Shown: in pieces, positions 16,692 through 24,981 of the stretch
Layout of the letters: each line of letters opens with the position of its first letter
Numbering within the stretch: the stretch's first letter is position 1
Assembly (NCBI GenBank): GCA_018830485.1
Contig: JAHJRQ010000013.1
Span: 154,778 to 218,777 of the forward strand
DNA: 64,000 bases
Origin: Pseudomonadota bacterium
GTDB taxonomy: Bacteria; Desulfobacterota; Desulfobulbia; Desulfobulbales; Desulfurivibrionaceae
Direction of reading: 5' to 3'
Notes under the pieces: generated by a model
What the model was told of the DNA's origin: nothing
Seen by the model: only the letters and a program-made list of their open reading frames with translations
Database searches by the model: none
Translations under genes and position numbers: made by a program

Positions 16692-18194
16692 ATGATCACA
16701 CCCGTATCCTTTGCTTCCATGCAGCCAAAACTTGACCAGCCCCCGGTGGGGATGGACCAAGCCCGGGCCGCCACGCTAGCCCAGGCCGAAGAGGTTATCA
16801 GTCAAGCCAAAGGGGCCCTGGCCGCGCAAAAAAAGGAAACTCTCACCCTCTCCACCGATCCCCGCGTGACCCAGTGGCACGATTGCAATTTCAACGGCTA
16901 TGCCCGCATCCTCGAGCTGCTCGACCTGCCCGGCGCCATGGCCGAAGCCAGGGACCAGCATCCGGAAAAAGCCTCGCGAATCCTCGGGCATATTGAAAAA
17001 TGCGAAAACGAACTTGGCGCCCTGGATATCGATATCCGCCGCAACACCATCCAGCCCTTCAAAGCGGTCAGCCAGGCGCAAGCAATTGTAAAAGAATGCG
17101 CCGCCTATCAGAACACCGTGAAAAACTGGCGAGCCCAGATCTCCCTTTTGACCGAAGCGGACAAAACGATTCGAGAGCGGCTCTCGTTAAGCGGCTTGCT
17201 CCCCCTGACCACTGCGCTCAACAGCAGAACCGCGCCAATGGTGAGCGAAGGCCACAATTTCTACCGCATGGTCAAGGATGCAAGCGGCCAGAGTGAAACC
17301 CCTTCCCTCCACGACTATCATGCCCAGGCCATTGACCTGGAAAAGCGGATCCGCCACCTTGACCTGAACAGCCTCCCCGGTCTCGCGCGGACCATTGTAG
17401 AACACACCCTCCAAGCGGCAATGGCAGCCACGGATCAACTCAAGGAATTCATCGAATTTTTCCTGAAAAATCTCCCGGGAGAGATCCGGGCGGTTGATAC
17501 GCTTCAGCAGGAAATTCTCGCCCTGCGGGACACTGCGGCGCCGGAAATCCTGGCACAGATCGAGCCTCTCACCGCCAGCTTGGCCAGAAACCTGATCGGC
17601 CTGAGAAACAAGGCGCAGAACCTGAAACAGATCCAGTTTCTTCCCATTGTTTTGGAAGAAACCCGAACCCTGCATTACACCATAAAAAACACCATCCTTC
17701 CCGAAATGACCCGCAAGATCAAGGAGCCGGGCTCTCCGGTAAACCCCAACACGGTGGCCGCCGAGAAAACCACCGATTTCTTCATGGGACTCAAGGGGTT
17801 TGTCCGCGCCGTCAAGCTGCTTTTCAGCGCCGCCGGCGGGCAGAAGGCCATAAAATCCGAGGATCTGCACCTCATCCTCATTGATATCCTTAACACCTGC
17901 GACACCTATTACGGCAACACCAAGGCAGACGTTGCCAGACTGAACATCTTTCTCGAAACCAAACTCCGCGATTTCGAGCAGCCCTTTCCCTACGAGGGGC
18001 TCTTTCGGACGGCCAAAGAAGCCATCAGCACCTACGGTTCAAGGCTTGAAAAAATGCTCTACAGCTTTGAAACCACCGATTTCAGCTCCGACGATGCGGA
18101 GGAAAAGCCCACTCCGGCGCACAAGACTACGGTGGGACGCCTTGTCGCCAAGCTGGAAGTACGCACCGCAAACCTCGAAAGCGCCAGAATCTGA
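16692..18194 (+). CDS. Helical protein of unknown function
   Basis: I do not recognise this 500-residue protein. The sequence is rich in Ala, Leu, Glu, Lys and Gln with long predicted helices throughout (for example LAQAEEVISQAKGALAAQKK and ILGHIEKCENELGALDIDIR), few glycines and no clear enzyme motif, signal peptide or membrane span. Coiled-coil or helical-bundle scaffolding is the likeliest architecture. The stop codon is two bases from the start of the following small membrane protein gene, so the two form an operon that may continue into slyD 70 bp downstream. Confidence 0.6.
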   Translation: MITPVSFASMQPKLDQPPVGMDQARAATLAQAEEVISQAKGALAAQKKETLTLSTDPRVTQWHDCNFNGYARILELLDLPGAMAEARDQHPEKASRILGHIEKCENELGALDIDIRRNTIQPFKAVSQAQAIVKECAAYQNTVKNWRAQISLLTEADKTIRERLSLSGLLPLTTALNSRTAPMVSEGHNFYRMVKDASGQSETPSLHDYHAQAIDLEKRIRHLDLNSLPGLARTIVEHTLQAAMAATDQLKEFIEFFLKNLPGEIRAVDTLQQEILALRDTAAPEILAQIEPLTASLARNLIGLRNKAQNLKQIQFLPIVLEETRTLHYTIKNTILPEMTRKIKEPGSPVNPNTVAAEKTTDFFMGLKGFVRAVKLLFSAAGGQKAIKSEDLHLILIDILNTCDTYYGNTKADVARLNIFLETKLRDFEQPFPYEGLFRTAKEAISTYGSRLEKMLYSFETTDFSSDDAEEKPTPAHKTTVGRLVAKLEVRTANLESARI

Positions 18195-18196
18195 CC

Positions 18197-18418
18197 ATGT
18201 TCCGGTTCCTCGACCAACTGCCCTTCCCGATCCTGATCGTGCTTGCAATCTTCATGTTGCTGGCACCGTTTCACCCCATGCCGCATGTGGTGGAAAAGAT
18301 CATCATGCTGAAAAACGGCCAGCTCCATCGACCGATAGACATCTTTGATCTCCTGTTTCACCTGGCCCCCTTGCTGCTGCTTGGCCTCAAGTGGTGGCTC
18401 TCCCAGGGCCGCCCTTGA
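18197..18418 (+). CDS. Small two-helix membrane protein, RND-associated type
   Basis: This 73-residue protein has two hydrophobic segments, LPFPILIVLAIFMLLAPF near the N-terminus and LAPLLLLGLKWWL near the C-terminus. The linker PHVVEKIIMLKNGQLHRPIDIFDL matches a conserved small protein often labelled RND transporter in annotation, though it is far too short to be one. It probably sits in the inner membrane as a hairpin. It follows the 500-residue helical protein by two bases. Function is unknown. Confidence 0.7.
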   Translation: MFRFLDQLPFPILIVLAIFMLLAPFHPMPHVVEKIIMLKNGQLHRPIDIFDLLFHLAPLLLLGLKWWLSQGRP

Positions 18419-18488
18419 CCCTGGCCTCCCGCAGTCTTATTATCTGCAAGACACAACCCACCGCAACCACATAGAGGAGTAACGCACC

Positions 18489-19007
18489 ATGCAGCAAGTT
18501 TCCGAAAACGACTCAGTCACCATTCTCTACGATGGACTTCTGCCCACCGGCGAAAAATTTGATTCCTCCCAAGACACCGGGCCTCTGCAATTTCAACTGG
18601 GCACCGGCAGTGTGCTGCCTGCTTTTGAGCAGGCGGTGCTGGGCATGACGCCCCAGGAAACCAAGAGCATCATCGTCGCGGCCAAGGATGCCTATGGCCT
18701 GAAGAATGAAGATCTGATCATAACCGTAAGCCGCCAGGGTTTTTCCGGGCAAACCATTGCCCCGGGTATGATCCTCGGTATGAATATGGAAAAGGACGGC
18801 CAGCAGCACAAGATTCCGGCTACGGTGCTCTCGGTTGACGATGAAACCCTGACCGTTGACTTCAATCACCCGCTGGCCGGTCAGGATATCTCCTACCAGA
18901 TCACCCTGCTTTCCATCGACACCCCTGTTGCCGAAGGCGCTGGCTGCGGCTGCGGCCCGAACAGCACGGGCGGCTGCACGCCTAACCGCGGCTGCGGTTG
19001 CGCCTGA
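18489..19007 (+). CDS. slyD: FKBP-type prolyl isomerase SlyD
   Basis: This 172-residue peptidyl-prolyl isomerase and chaperone shows the FKBP core (DSVTILYDGLLPTGEKFDSS, LGTGSVLPAFEQAVLGM) and the inserted chaperone flap between AKDAYG and the returning FKBP strand (VDFNHPLAGQDISYQI). Its tail GCGCGPNSTGGCTPNRGCGC has seven cysteines, in place of the His-rich tail of E. coli SlyD that binds nickel for hydrogenase maturation, so metal binding through Cys is likely. GAGGAG precedes the ATG. thiD starts 16 bp later, probably in the same transcript. Confidence 0.9.
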   Translation: MQQVSENDSVTILYDGLLPTGEKFDSSQDTGPLQFQLGTGSVLPAFEQAVLGMTPQETKSIIVAAKDAYGLKNEDLIITVSRQGFSGQTIAPGMILGMNMEKDGQQHKIPATVLSVDDETLTVDFNHPLAGQDISYQITLLSIDTPVAEGAGCGCGPNSTGGCTPNRGCGCA

Positions 19008-19023
19008 CCCGGCCATCTTCCCC

Positions 19024-19878
19024 ATGGCCACGAAAGTCCATCTCCCGGACCGGCATGTCTCGCGGGCAGTCCTGAGCATTGCCGGCTCGGACCCCTCGGG
19101 TGGGGCCGGAATCCAGGCGGACCTGAAAACCTTCACCGCCATCGGGGTCTATGGGGGGGCGGCGATCACCTGCCTGACCGCTCAGAACAGCCTCGGAGTC
19201 GACTCCTATCTTCCCGTTTCCACGGATTTTATCGCAAAACAAATTAAACTGGTCCTGGCCGATCTGCCCGTCAGCCACATCAAGACCGGCATGCTCGGCA
19301 CCGATGAAATCGCCGGGGCAATGGCCGAGGCACTGCATGGTTTTCCCGGTGAGGTCATCTGCGATCCGGTGCTTACGGCAAGCGACGGCCACGACCTTTT
19401 TCAAGAGACAACAGGAACCCTCGGCCTGCATGCCCTGTTCAACATCGCCACGGTCCTTACCCCCAACCTCCCCGAGCTGGCACGCCTGACGCAGCAAAAT
19501 CTTCAAACGGCGCGGGAAGCGCTGGCGGCGGCAGTCTCCTTGCTTGCCCGATATCCCAAGCTGCGAGCCATTGCGCTTACCGGAGGCCATATCCAGGAAC
19601 AGGCCGCGGAGGTGGAGGATTTCCTGATCCTCAGACACGGGCAGGGCGTGGAGATTTTCTCAAGCAAGCATCCGCGGGTCAACACCCGCAACACCCACGG
19701 CACCGGCTGCACCTTTGCCTCGGCCTTTACCGCCTACCACCTGCTCCACGGCAATGACCAGGAGGCGTTTTTCAAGGCAACGGCCTTCGTGGAGACCGTA
19801 TTGCAGCAGAGCGCCGGCCTTGTTCTCGGCAAGGGCAAGGGCCCAATGGCCCATCATCTCTTCCGGGGCAGGGTCTGA
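19024..19878 (+). CDS. thiD: Hydroxymethylpyrimidine (phosphate) kinase
   Basis: This 284-residue ribokinase-family enzyme phosphorylates HMP and HMP-P in thiamine synthesis. It carries LSIAGSDPSGGAGIQADLKTF, VCDPVLTASDG-like region around residue 115 (ICDPVLTASDGHDLF), VLTPNLPELARL and the catalytic anion hole NTRNTHGTGCTFASA. The frame opens well upstream inside slyD in another frame; the ATG at 19024 is the first that fits the family. No THI-box riboswitch was seen before slyD or thiD. Other thi genes are not in the window. Confidence 0.92.
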   Translation: MATKVHLPDRHVSRAVLSIAGSDPSGGAGIQADLKTFTAIGVYGGAAITCLTAQNSLGVDSYLPVSTDFIAKQIKLVLADLPVSHIKTGMLGTDEIAGAMAEALHGFPGEVICDPVLTASDGHDLFQETTGTLGLHALFNIATVLTPNLPELARLTQQNLQTAREALAAAVSLLARYPKLRAIALTGGHIQEQAAEVEDFLILRHGQGVEIFSSKHPRVNTRNTHGTGCTFASAFTAYHLLHGNDQEAFFKATAFVETVLQQSAGLVLGKGKGPMAHHLFRGRV

Positions 19879-20057
19879 TTGCCGCGCGTCATTGACGTTT
19901 GCCTGCAAGCATTATATGATTTGCCGTACGCACCGGTTTTCGGGACGGATGCACACAGTCTCTTGCGCGAAACAGGCAAGCGCACCGGACGGGGAGAAAC
20001 CTGATCCGGCTTGGGACTTCAACCAGACAGAGAACTGAACAACTCAAGGAGATCACA

Positions 20058-20522
20058 ATGCGGAAAAAAAATGGGCTACGAATGGCGGCAGCGGCGATAA
20101 TTTTCATGCAGCTCACCACCGCAGGTTGCGCCACCACCACAACGAAAGGAACAAGTGGCGCGGCCATCGGCGCGGCAACAGGCGCCATCGCCGGCCAGGC
20201 CATCGGCCGCGACACCAAGGGAACTTTGCTCGGCGCCGCGGTTGGCGGACTGTTGGGCTATATCATTGGCAACGAGATGGACAAATACGACCAGGCTCAA
20301 CTCAATCAGGTGTACGAGAGCTCGCCTTCCAACCAGCAGACCCAGTGGGTCAACCCGGACACCAACCGCTCATACACGGTGACGCCAAAACCAGCTTACA
20401 CGCAACCTTCCGGCCAGGTCTGCCGGGAGGCGGAAATTCTCGCCACCGTGGATGGACGCCCGGAAAAGGTGATCTCCACTGCGTGCAGGGACAATAACGG
20501 CAGGTGGGTGATCCAGAAATAA
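20058..20522 (+). CDS. Glycine-zipper outer-membrane lipoprotein
   Basis: This 154-residue precursor has a lipoprotein signal (IFMQLTTAGC, lipid-modified Cys at about residue 24). A glycine-zipper double helix follows (GAAIGAATGAIAGQAIG, GTLLGAAVGGLLGYIIG), as in the 17-kDa surface antigen/SlyB family. The C-terminal half has GQVCREAEILATVDGRPEKV and TACRDNNGRWVI, a small beta domain with two cysteines also seen in that family. The protein should reside in the outer membrane and contribute to envelope integrity. AAGGAG lies before the ATG. Monocistronic by spacing. Confidence 0.85.
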   Translation: MRKKNGLRMAAAAIIFMQLTTAGCATTTTKGTSGAAIGAATGAIAGQAIGRDTKGTLLGAAVGGLLGYIIGNEMDKYDQAQLNQVYESSPSNQQTQWVNPDTNRSYTVTPKPAYTQPSGQVCREAEILATVDGRPEKVISTACRDNNGRWVIQK

Positions 20523-20623
20523 TCCCGGCGGCGGGGCCAACCGGGCGCTATGCCGGAGCGGGATTGCACAAAACGGAATCCCGCTCCGGAAATATCACGA
20601 ACAAGAAGGCACGGATGTAAACC

Positions 20624-21085
20624 ATGCGCATTTGGATTGACGCCGATGCCTGCCCAGTCCCGGTGAAGGAGATTCTGTTCCGGGCCGCGGATCGCATGCG
20701 GGTGGAGAGCGTCCTGGTGGCGAACCATTGCCTCAAGGTGCCACGCTCGCCCTTTATCAAAACCGTCCAGGTCAAGCCGGGCTTCAATGTTGCGGACGCC
20801 CGGATCATCGACGATGTTGAACCGGGCGATCTGGTTATCACCGCGGATATTCCCCTGGCGGCCGAGGTGGTCGCAGCCTCGGCAACCGCCCTGAATCCTC
20901 GGGGCACGCTCTACACGGCAGAATCCATTCAAGAACATCTGGCGCGCAGGAATTTCATGGACGAAATGCGCTCAGCAGGCGCCATTACCGGCGGCCCACC
21001 TGCCTTGAGCAAGGTTCATCTCCAGGCCTTTGCCAACCAACTGGACCGATATCTGACACGATACGCAACCGTCGCTCCTCGGTGA
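20624..21085 (+). CDS. YaiI/YqxD-family protein (DUF188)
   Basis: This 153-residue protein belongs to the UPF0178/DUF188 family, related to PIN/NYN nuclease folds. MRIWIDADACPVPVKEIL opens with the conserved acidic residues, and NVADARIIDDVEPGDLVITADIPLA and GALTGGPP-like AITGGPPALSK are further signatures. Family members have no firmly established role; a nuclease-type activity is suggested by the fold only. It lies alone, with a palindromic repeat element following. Confidence 0.9.
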   Translation: MRIWIDADACPVPVKEILFRAADRMRVESVLVANHCLKVPRSPFIKTVQVKPGFNVADARIIDDVEPGDLVITADIPLAAEVVAASATALNPRGTLYTAESIQEHLARRNFMDEMRSAGAITGGPPALSKVHLQAFANQLDRYLTRYATVAPR

Positions 21086-21151
21086 GTGGCGGCTTACTAC
21101 CCAAAATTTCGCTCTATTTTTTTGATACACTCGTGAAAAACAAAAATTGGG

Positions 21152-21277
21152 GATGGCTAAGCACAAATCGTCAGATACAAGGCGCGCAAATTTCGAGGAA
21201 TGAAGCGTACTCAGGTACGCCGCAATGACGAGATAATGCAGCGCAACGCAGTAGCTGGCGATTTGTGCGACGCCATC
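21152..21277. repeat. Palindromic dispersed repeat element
   Basis: The ends GATGGC-TAAG-CACAAATCG (21152-21170) and CGATTTGTG-CGAC-GCCATC (21259-21277) are inverted copies with a four-base internal mismatch. The interior holds a GCGTACTCAGGTACGC palindrome and AT-poor sequence. This kind of element (CAAGGCGCGC, AATGAAGCGTAC, GCCGCAATGACGAG) is, from memory, common in Desulfobacterota intergenic regions. The stop codon of the PilZ gene falls on its right end. Confidence 0.7.
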
Positions 21278-21629
21278 ATTTTTCCAGGGAAAACTGCCGG
21301 ATAAACCGGGCCAGGATTACGACCTGCTCGGGAACAAGCTCGCCAAAAGCCATGCCCCTCCGCCTGACCTCGCCGTCTCCGTCGCCCTCGTGATCGATGA
21401 CGATATCAGAGACATTGGTAAGGGGGAGATTGTCAAAAAAGAGCTCCTCCCCGCCAAAGATGATGCCGAACTCCGCAGGCTCAGTGGTCATGTCGTCATA
21501 CGCCGTATACCTGAAAGACAAGCCGCCGAAGCTCATGTCAATGATTTCGCCATACACGGAATCAAGGGCGATTACCCCGTCCTTGACCGGAAACCTCCGG
21601 CACCGCCGGCTCTCCCTCTGGTTAGCCAT
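21276..21629 (-). CDS. PilZ-domain protein
   Basis: This 117-residue protein is a single PilZ domain, which typically binds cyclic di-GMP. It begins MANQRESRRCRRFPVKDG: the RxxxR-type motif (R5-R9 or the following arginines) is present, and IIDMSFGGLSF is the [D/N]xSxxG motif. Both binding elements are therefore intact. The open frame extends 19 codons upstream, but the ATG at 21629 follows a G-rich site and starts directly before the motif. It ends at a palindromic repeat. Downstream partner is unknown. Confidence 0.85.
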   Translation of the reverse strand: MANQRESRRCRRFPVKDGVIALDSVYGEIIDMSFGGLSFRYTAYDDMTTEPAEFGIIFGGEELFFDNLPLTNVSDIVIDHEGDGDGEVRRRGMAFGELVPEQVVILARFIRQFSLEK

Positions 21630-21689
21630 ATTCAATCCCCCCCACTTTTTCCAGGACACCCCCTGTCCTGCAGCGCGTTCATGCACACA

Positions 21690-21896
21690 TCACATCATCC
21701 GGATCCGGCCGCAATCCGGACAGACCCAGGTCGGGCCATTGCTGATCCCCCACATATTTTCCTTGAAACAGTCATCGCAGATCTGGAAGCCGCAAGGACA
21801 GTTCCAGCAGAAGGGCAATTTCCTCCGGCAGCAATGGCACTGGAACTCACGCAAGCCCCGGCGACGGCCGGCCTTTTTCGGCTGCTCCCCTTCCAT
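21690..21896 (-). CDS. Small zinc-ribbon protein
   Basis: This protein of about 68 residues has eight or more cysteines arranged in pairs: FQCHCCRRKLPFCWNCPCGF, QICDDCF and WVCPDCGRI. The pattern is of a rubredoxin- or zinc-ribbon-like metal site. I cannot name a family. The start is probably the ATG at 21896, which follows the cutA stop by two bases; AAGGAG lies eleven bases upstream. It is likely co-translated with cutA and precedes the PilZ gene on the same strand. Confidence 0.65.
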   Translation of the reverse strand: MEGEQPKKAGRRRGLREFQCHCCRRKLPFCWNCPCGFQICDDCFKENMWGISNGPTWVCPDCGRIRMM

Positions 21897-21898
21897 AC

Positions 21899-22225
21899 TC
21901 AACAAGGCTCCTTGACCTGGGCCGTCAGCCAGGCCAAGTACTCATTGCTCCCGGCAATTATCGGCGTGACGATGATCTCGGCAACCGCATAGGGATGGAT
22001 CGATTTGATCGCCGCCTCTATTTCAGGATAAAGCGCAACGCGGCTTTTGGCAAGGCAGAGATATTCCCCCGCCGCTTCAATCTTTCCCTGCCAGCGGTAA
22101 TGGCTGGTCATGGGGCCGAGCACCTGAACACAGGCGGCCAGCCTTTTTTCAACCAGCAATCCGGCAATGGCCCCGGCGTCCTCCTCGGTGGCAACGGTGG
22201 TGGCAACCTGGATATATTCATGCAT
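21899..22225 (-). CDS. cutA: Divalent-cation tolerance protein CutA
   Basis: This 108-residue trimeric protein of the CutA1 family shows VATTVATEEDAGAIAGLLVEK, RLAACVQVLGPMTSHYRW and IKSIHPYAVAEIIVTPI, the three conserved blocks. It resembles PII signalling proteins in fold; a role in copper tolerance has been proposed in E. coli. AAGGAG precedes the ATG. It is the first gene of a run with the zinc-ribbon and PilZ genes. Confidence 0.93.
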   Translation of the reverse strand: MHEYIQVATTVATEEDAGAIAGLLVEKRLAACVQVLGPMTSHYRWQGKIEAAGEYLCLAKSRVALYPEIEAAIKSIHPYAVAEIIVTPIIAGSNEYLAWLTAQVKEPC

Positions 22226-22452
22226 TGGGCTCGCTCCTTATCATAAAACAAGACAGCACGCAGGATATTCTTGTTCCCCGCCCTGAGTCCGTCACGCGGT
22301 CCGGATATAAACTTTTCACCCCGCAGGCCAAGAGCATGGACATCCTGCACCGATCTCTGGTACATTAAGGTGCTGCTGCCGGTCACGGCATTCCATGGTG
22401 CAGTTATAAAAATTCGTAACAGCCTTCCTCACCACCCACAGAGAGTCGCCCC

Positions 22453-23226
22453 ATGCTGCTAGCGGTTGACATTGGCAATACCCACATGGTGATCGGGGTT
22501 TTCACCGGCTCGACGCTTCGCTGCCACTGGCGGGTAAAAACCGACAAGGGCAGCACGGTGGATGAACTGGCCGCCATCTTCCATGGCCTTTTTACCATGG
22601 AAGGGCTCCGTTTCAACGATATTTCCGAAACGATCATCTCCAGCGTGGTGCCGGCGATGCAGGCCGCCTGGGCAGCCTTTGCCACCCGATACCTGAAAAC
22701 CGTCCCCCTTGTGGTAGGCGGCGGCACGGTGCAGACCTCCATGCCGGTATGTATCGACAACCCCGCGGAAATCGGCGCGGATCGCCTGGTCAATGCCGTG
22801 GCGGCATACGACAGGTTCAAGTGTGCCCTCATTGTCGTTGATTTCGGTACCGCCATCACCTGGGACTGCGTTTCCGACGCAGGGGAATACCTGGGCGGCG
22901 CCATCGCCCCGGGATTGTCCATTGCCATGGAGGCGCTGGGCAGCCGCACGGCCAAGCTGCCCCAGGTGGATATCTCCACTCCGCCCGCCGCGCCCATCGG
23001 CACCAACACCGTAGCGGCGATCAAATCGGGAATCCTCTTCGGCTATGGCGGCATGGTGGACGGCCTGATCCGGCGGCTGCGGGAACAGATGGCCCCGGCG
23101 CTGCCGCAGACGGTGGCTACCGGCGGCATGGCCACCCTCATCGCCCCGTACACCACCAGCATCGACCACGTTGACCCCATGCTCACCCTCAACGGCCTGC
23201 GCCTGCTCCATGCACGAAACGCCTAA
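22453..23226 (+). CDS. coaX: Type III pantothenate kinase
   Basis: This 257-residue enzyme phosphorylates pantothenate at the start of coenzyme A synthesis. ASKHA-fold motifs are LLAVDIGNTHMVIGVF (phosphate 1), VVDFGTAITWDCV (phosphate 2) and PAEIGADRLVNAVAAY, and TVATGGMATLI is the adenosine region. It is the CoaX type, not inhibited by CoA. The following LD-carboxypeptidase gene overlaps its 3' end by 17 bases in another frame, so they are coupled. Confidence 0.94.
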   Translation: MLLAVDIGNTHMVIGVFTGSTLRCHWRVKTDKGSTVDELAAIFHGLFTMEGLRFNDISETIISSVVPAMQAAWAAFATRYLKTVPLVVGGGTVQTSMPVCIDNPAEIGADRLVNAVAAYDRFKCALIVVDFGTAITWDCVSDAGEYLGGAIAPGLSIAMEALGSRTAKLPQVDISTPPAAPIGTNTVAAIKSGILFGYGGMVDGLIRRLREQMAPALPQTVATGGMATLIAPYTTSIDHVDPMLTLNGLRLLHARNA

Positions 23227-24142
23227 GCCCATCCTTGCCGCCCCCCTCAAAAAAGGGGACACCGTCGGCATCATCGCCCCGGCCGGCCCGGTGCTTAACG
23301 AAAGCGATTTCAGCGCCGGGCTGAAGATCATTCGCGATCTTGGCTTCAAAACCAGGCATCGAAACGACATCCTGAGGCAGGACGGCTTCCTGGCCGGGAC
23401 CGACCAGGAACGTCTGGCCGAATTGCACGAACTCTGGCGCGATCCGGAGATCAAAGCCATCGTGGCCGTACGCGGCGGCTACGGCTGCCTGCGGCTGTTG
23501 CCGGACCTCGACTTCGATCGTATCCGCCAGCAGCCGAAAATGCTCATCGGGTTTTCAGACCTTACCGTCCTGCTCTCCACGATCCGGCAACGGACCGGAC
23601 TCATCACCTTCCACGGCCCAATGCTCACCACCCTGGCACGAAGCGACCGCGATTCCCAGAAGGGATTTTTCAATCTGCTCACCGGTGGATCCCCCCCGGA
23701 GATCAAGGTGAAGGGCTTGGAGATCCTCAAGGGAGGACAAGCCCAAGGAACTCTTTTGCCAGGCAACCTGACCAGCCTGGTTCATATGCTGGGCACCCCT
23801 TGGGAGCCTCAATGGCGAGACACCATTCTCGTGCTGGAGGACATCGGCGAAGCCCCCTACCGCATCGACCGGCTCCTCACCCACCTCTGGGCCGCCGGCC
23901 GCCTTGAACAGATCGCCGGGCTGATCCTGGGCGATTTTGACCAATGCGGCCCAATTGAACTGATCTGGCAACGAGCCCTCGACCTTCTGGCCCACCGTCC
24001 CATCCCCATCTGGGCCAACTTTCCCTGCGGCCACGGCAGCCGAAACCAGATCCTGCCCGTGGGAGCACAAGCACGGCTCGACTCCTCCGCCGGTCGCCTC
24101 ACCATCCTCGAACCCTTGCTGGCCCAGACGCTTTCCCGGTAA
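23210..24142 (+). CDS. LD-carboxypeptidase (S66 family, LdcA type)
   Basis: This 310-residue cytoplasmic serine peptidase removes the terminal D-Ala from murein tetrapeptides during recycling. The nucleophile lies in the elbow IGFSDLTVL, after VRGGYGCLRLLPDLD, the glutamate in LEDIGEAPYRIDRLL and the histidine in PCGHGSRNQ, so the triad appears complete. The frame opens earlier, but the ATG at 23210 (MHETPKPILAAPLKKGD) fits the family start. It overlaps coaX by 17 bases. Confidence 0.9.
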   Translation: MHETPKPILAAPLKKGDTVGIIAPAGPVLNESDFSAGLKIIRDLGFKTRHRNDILRQDGFLAGTDQERLAELHELWRDPEIKAIVAVRGGYGCLRLLPDLDFDRIRQQPKMLIGFSDLTVLLSTIRQRTGLITFHGPMLTTLARSDRDSQKGFFNLLTGGSPPEIKVKGLEILKGGQAQGTLLPGNLTSLVHMLGTPWEPQWRDTILVLEDIGEAPYRIDRLLTHLWAAGRLEQIAGLILGDFDQCGPIELIWQRALDLLAHRPIPIWANFPCGHGSRNQILPVGAQARLDSSAGRLTILEPLLAQTLSR

Positions 24143-24239
24143 ACGACCACAACCCGCAGCGTTTCCGCCCGGCACGGACATCCCTGATTTCAACTTTTCC
24201 TTTTCCCAAAACCGCGCCTTGGTCCCTCTCTTGAGCAGG

Positions 24240-24294
24240 GCAATGAATATTGCAATTATGCAATGCAATATCGCAATGCGCATTGCATAATTGC
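24240..24294. promoter_or_regulatory. Putative upstream activator sites (GCAAT-N4-ATTGC)
   Basis: Two perfect palindromes with the same layout, GCAAT-GAAT-ATTGC (24240-24253) and GCAAT-GCGC-ATTGC (24273-24286), lie 33 bp apart, about three helical turns. They are embedded in a larger perfect 15-bp inverted repeat (GCAATTATGCAATGC at 24252-24266 and its complement at 24280-24294). The cluster is 100-155 bp upstream of the sigma-54 promoter, the usual place for enhancer sites. Confidence 0.65.
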
Positions 24295-24394
24295 AAGCGT
24301 CAATCTCGCAGAGGTATCCCCTCACTCCTGCCGCTTATCCCCCAACTTCCCGATATACAGCCGAAAAACGCACACGGACAATTCAGGATATCGG

Positions 24395-24410
24395 TGGCAT
24401 GAAAAATGCT
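24395..24410 (+). promoter_or_regulatory. Sigma-54 (-24/-12) promoter
   Basis: TGGCATGAAAAATGCT has GG (24396-24397) and GC (24408-24409) separated by exactly ten bases and agrees with TGGCAYG-N4-TTGCW except one position. The cytochrome operon begins 100 bp downstream. Confidence 0.7.
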
Positions 24411-24509
24411 TAATTACAGTTGCAACACTATGAAAACTATGAAGATTACCCGCATTGCATAATGACCGATTTATAACCGTTACTACTACCATAATAAAGG
24501 AGAAAGACC

Positions 24510-24935
24510 ATGACACAACTACTCGCCTTGCTGGCAGTTATCCCCCTTGCCTGCTTGCAGTTGAGCAAAAAACTGCACCCAAAGGACAGATGGCTTCTGT
24601 TCGGAGTAGCCTTCGGGACCGTCATCTCTCCGGTAAGCTACGGCCTCATGGAATTGACCAGCATGCCGGTTATCGGCAAACTCATGGGGCTCATCGGACT
24701 GATGACAAATCTTATCCACGGCTCCCTGGGCTACTTCTTCCTGCAGAGCATCGGTTTGCTGGCTGAAAGCGCTCCCTTGCAGGCATCGCAGCTTCTCATG
24801 ATCCACATGGTCAACGCCCTGATCTGGTCCTCATATTACGGAATGATCGGCTACAAGATCGGCCAGAAAATTGCCGGCGAGTCCAAGGAACCCAGCCTCG
24901 GCATGGGCCCTGTCCGCCAGGGCGCACGGGGATAA
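24510..24935 (+). CDS. Integral membrane protein of unknown function
   Basis: This 141-residue protein starts the cytochrome operon. It has an N-terminal hydrophobic segment (LLALLAVIPLACLQL), a second near WLLFGVAFGTVISPVSYGLM, a third around LMGLIGLMTNLIHGSLGYFFLQ and a fourth around LLMIHMVNALIWSSYYGMIGY, so three or four transmembrane helices. Several histidines (NLIHG, MIHMVN) sit in or near helices and could ligate haem, but that is speculation. I do not recognise a family. A strong AAGGAG lies before the ATG. It may be a membrane subunit of the complex formed with the cytochromes encoded downstream. Confidence 0.65.
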   Translation: MTQLLALLAVIPLACLQLSKKLHPKDRWLLFGVAFGTVISPVSYGLMELTSMPVIGKLMGLIGLMTNLIHGSLGYFFLQSIGLLAESAPLQASQLLMIHMVNALIWSSYYGMIGYKIGQKIAGESKEPSLGMGPVRQGARG

Positions 24936-24981
24936 TCACCGAATAAAAAACATATACCTTTCAATAGATGGAGGCAACACC

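Larger units (their letters stand above)
24143..24509. other. Regulatory gap before the heptahaem cytochrome operon
   Basis: This 367-bp non-coding gap carries a cluster of palindromes (24240-24294), a sigma-54 promoter (24395-24410) and one further GCATTGCATAAT half-site at 24452-24463, all listed separately. I see no coding region in it. Confidence 0.7.
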
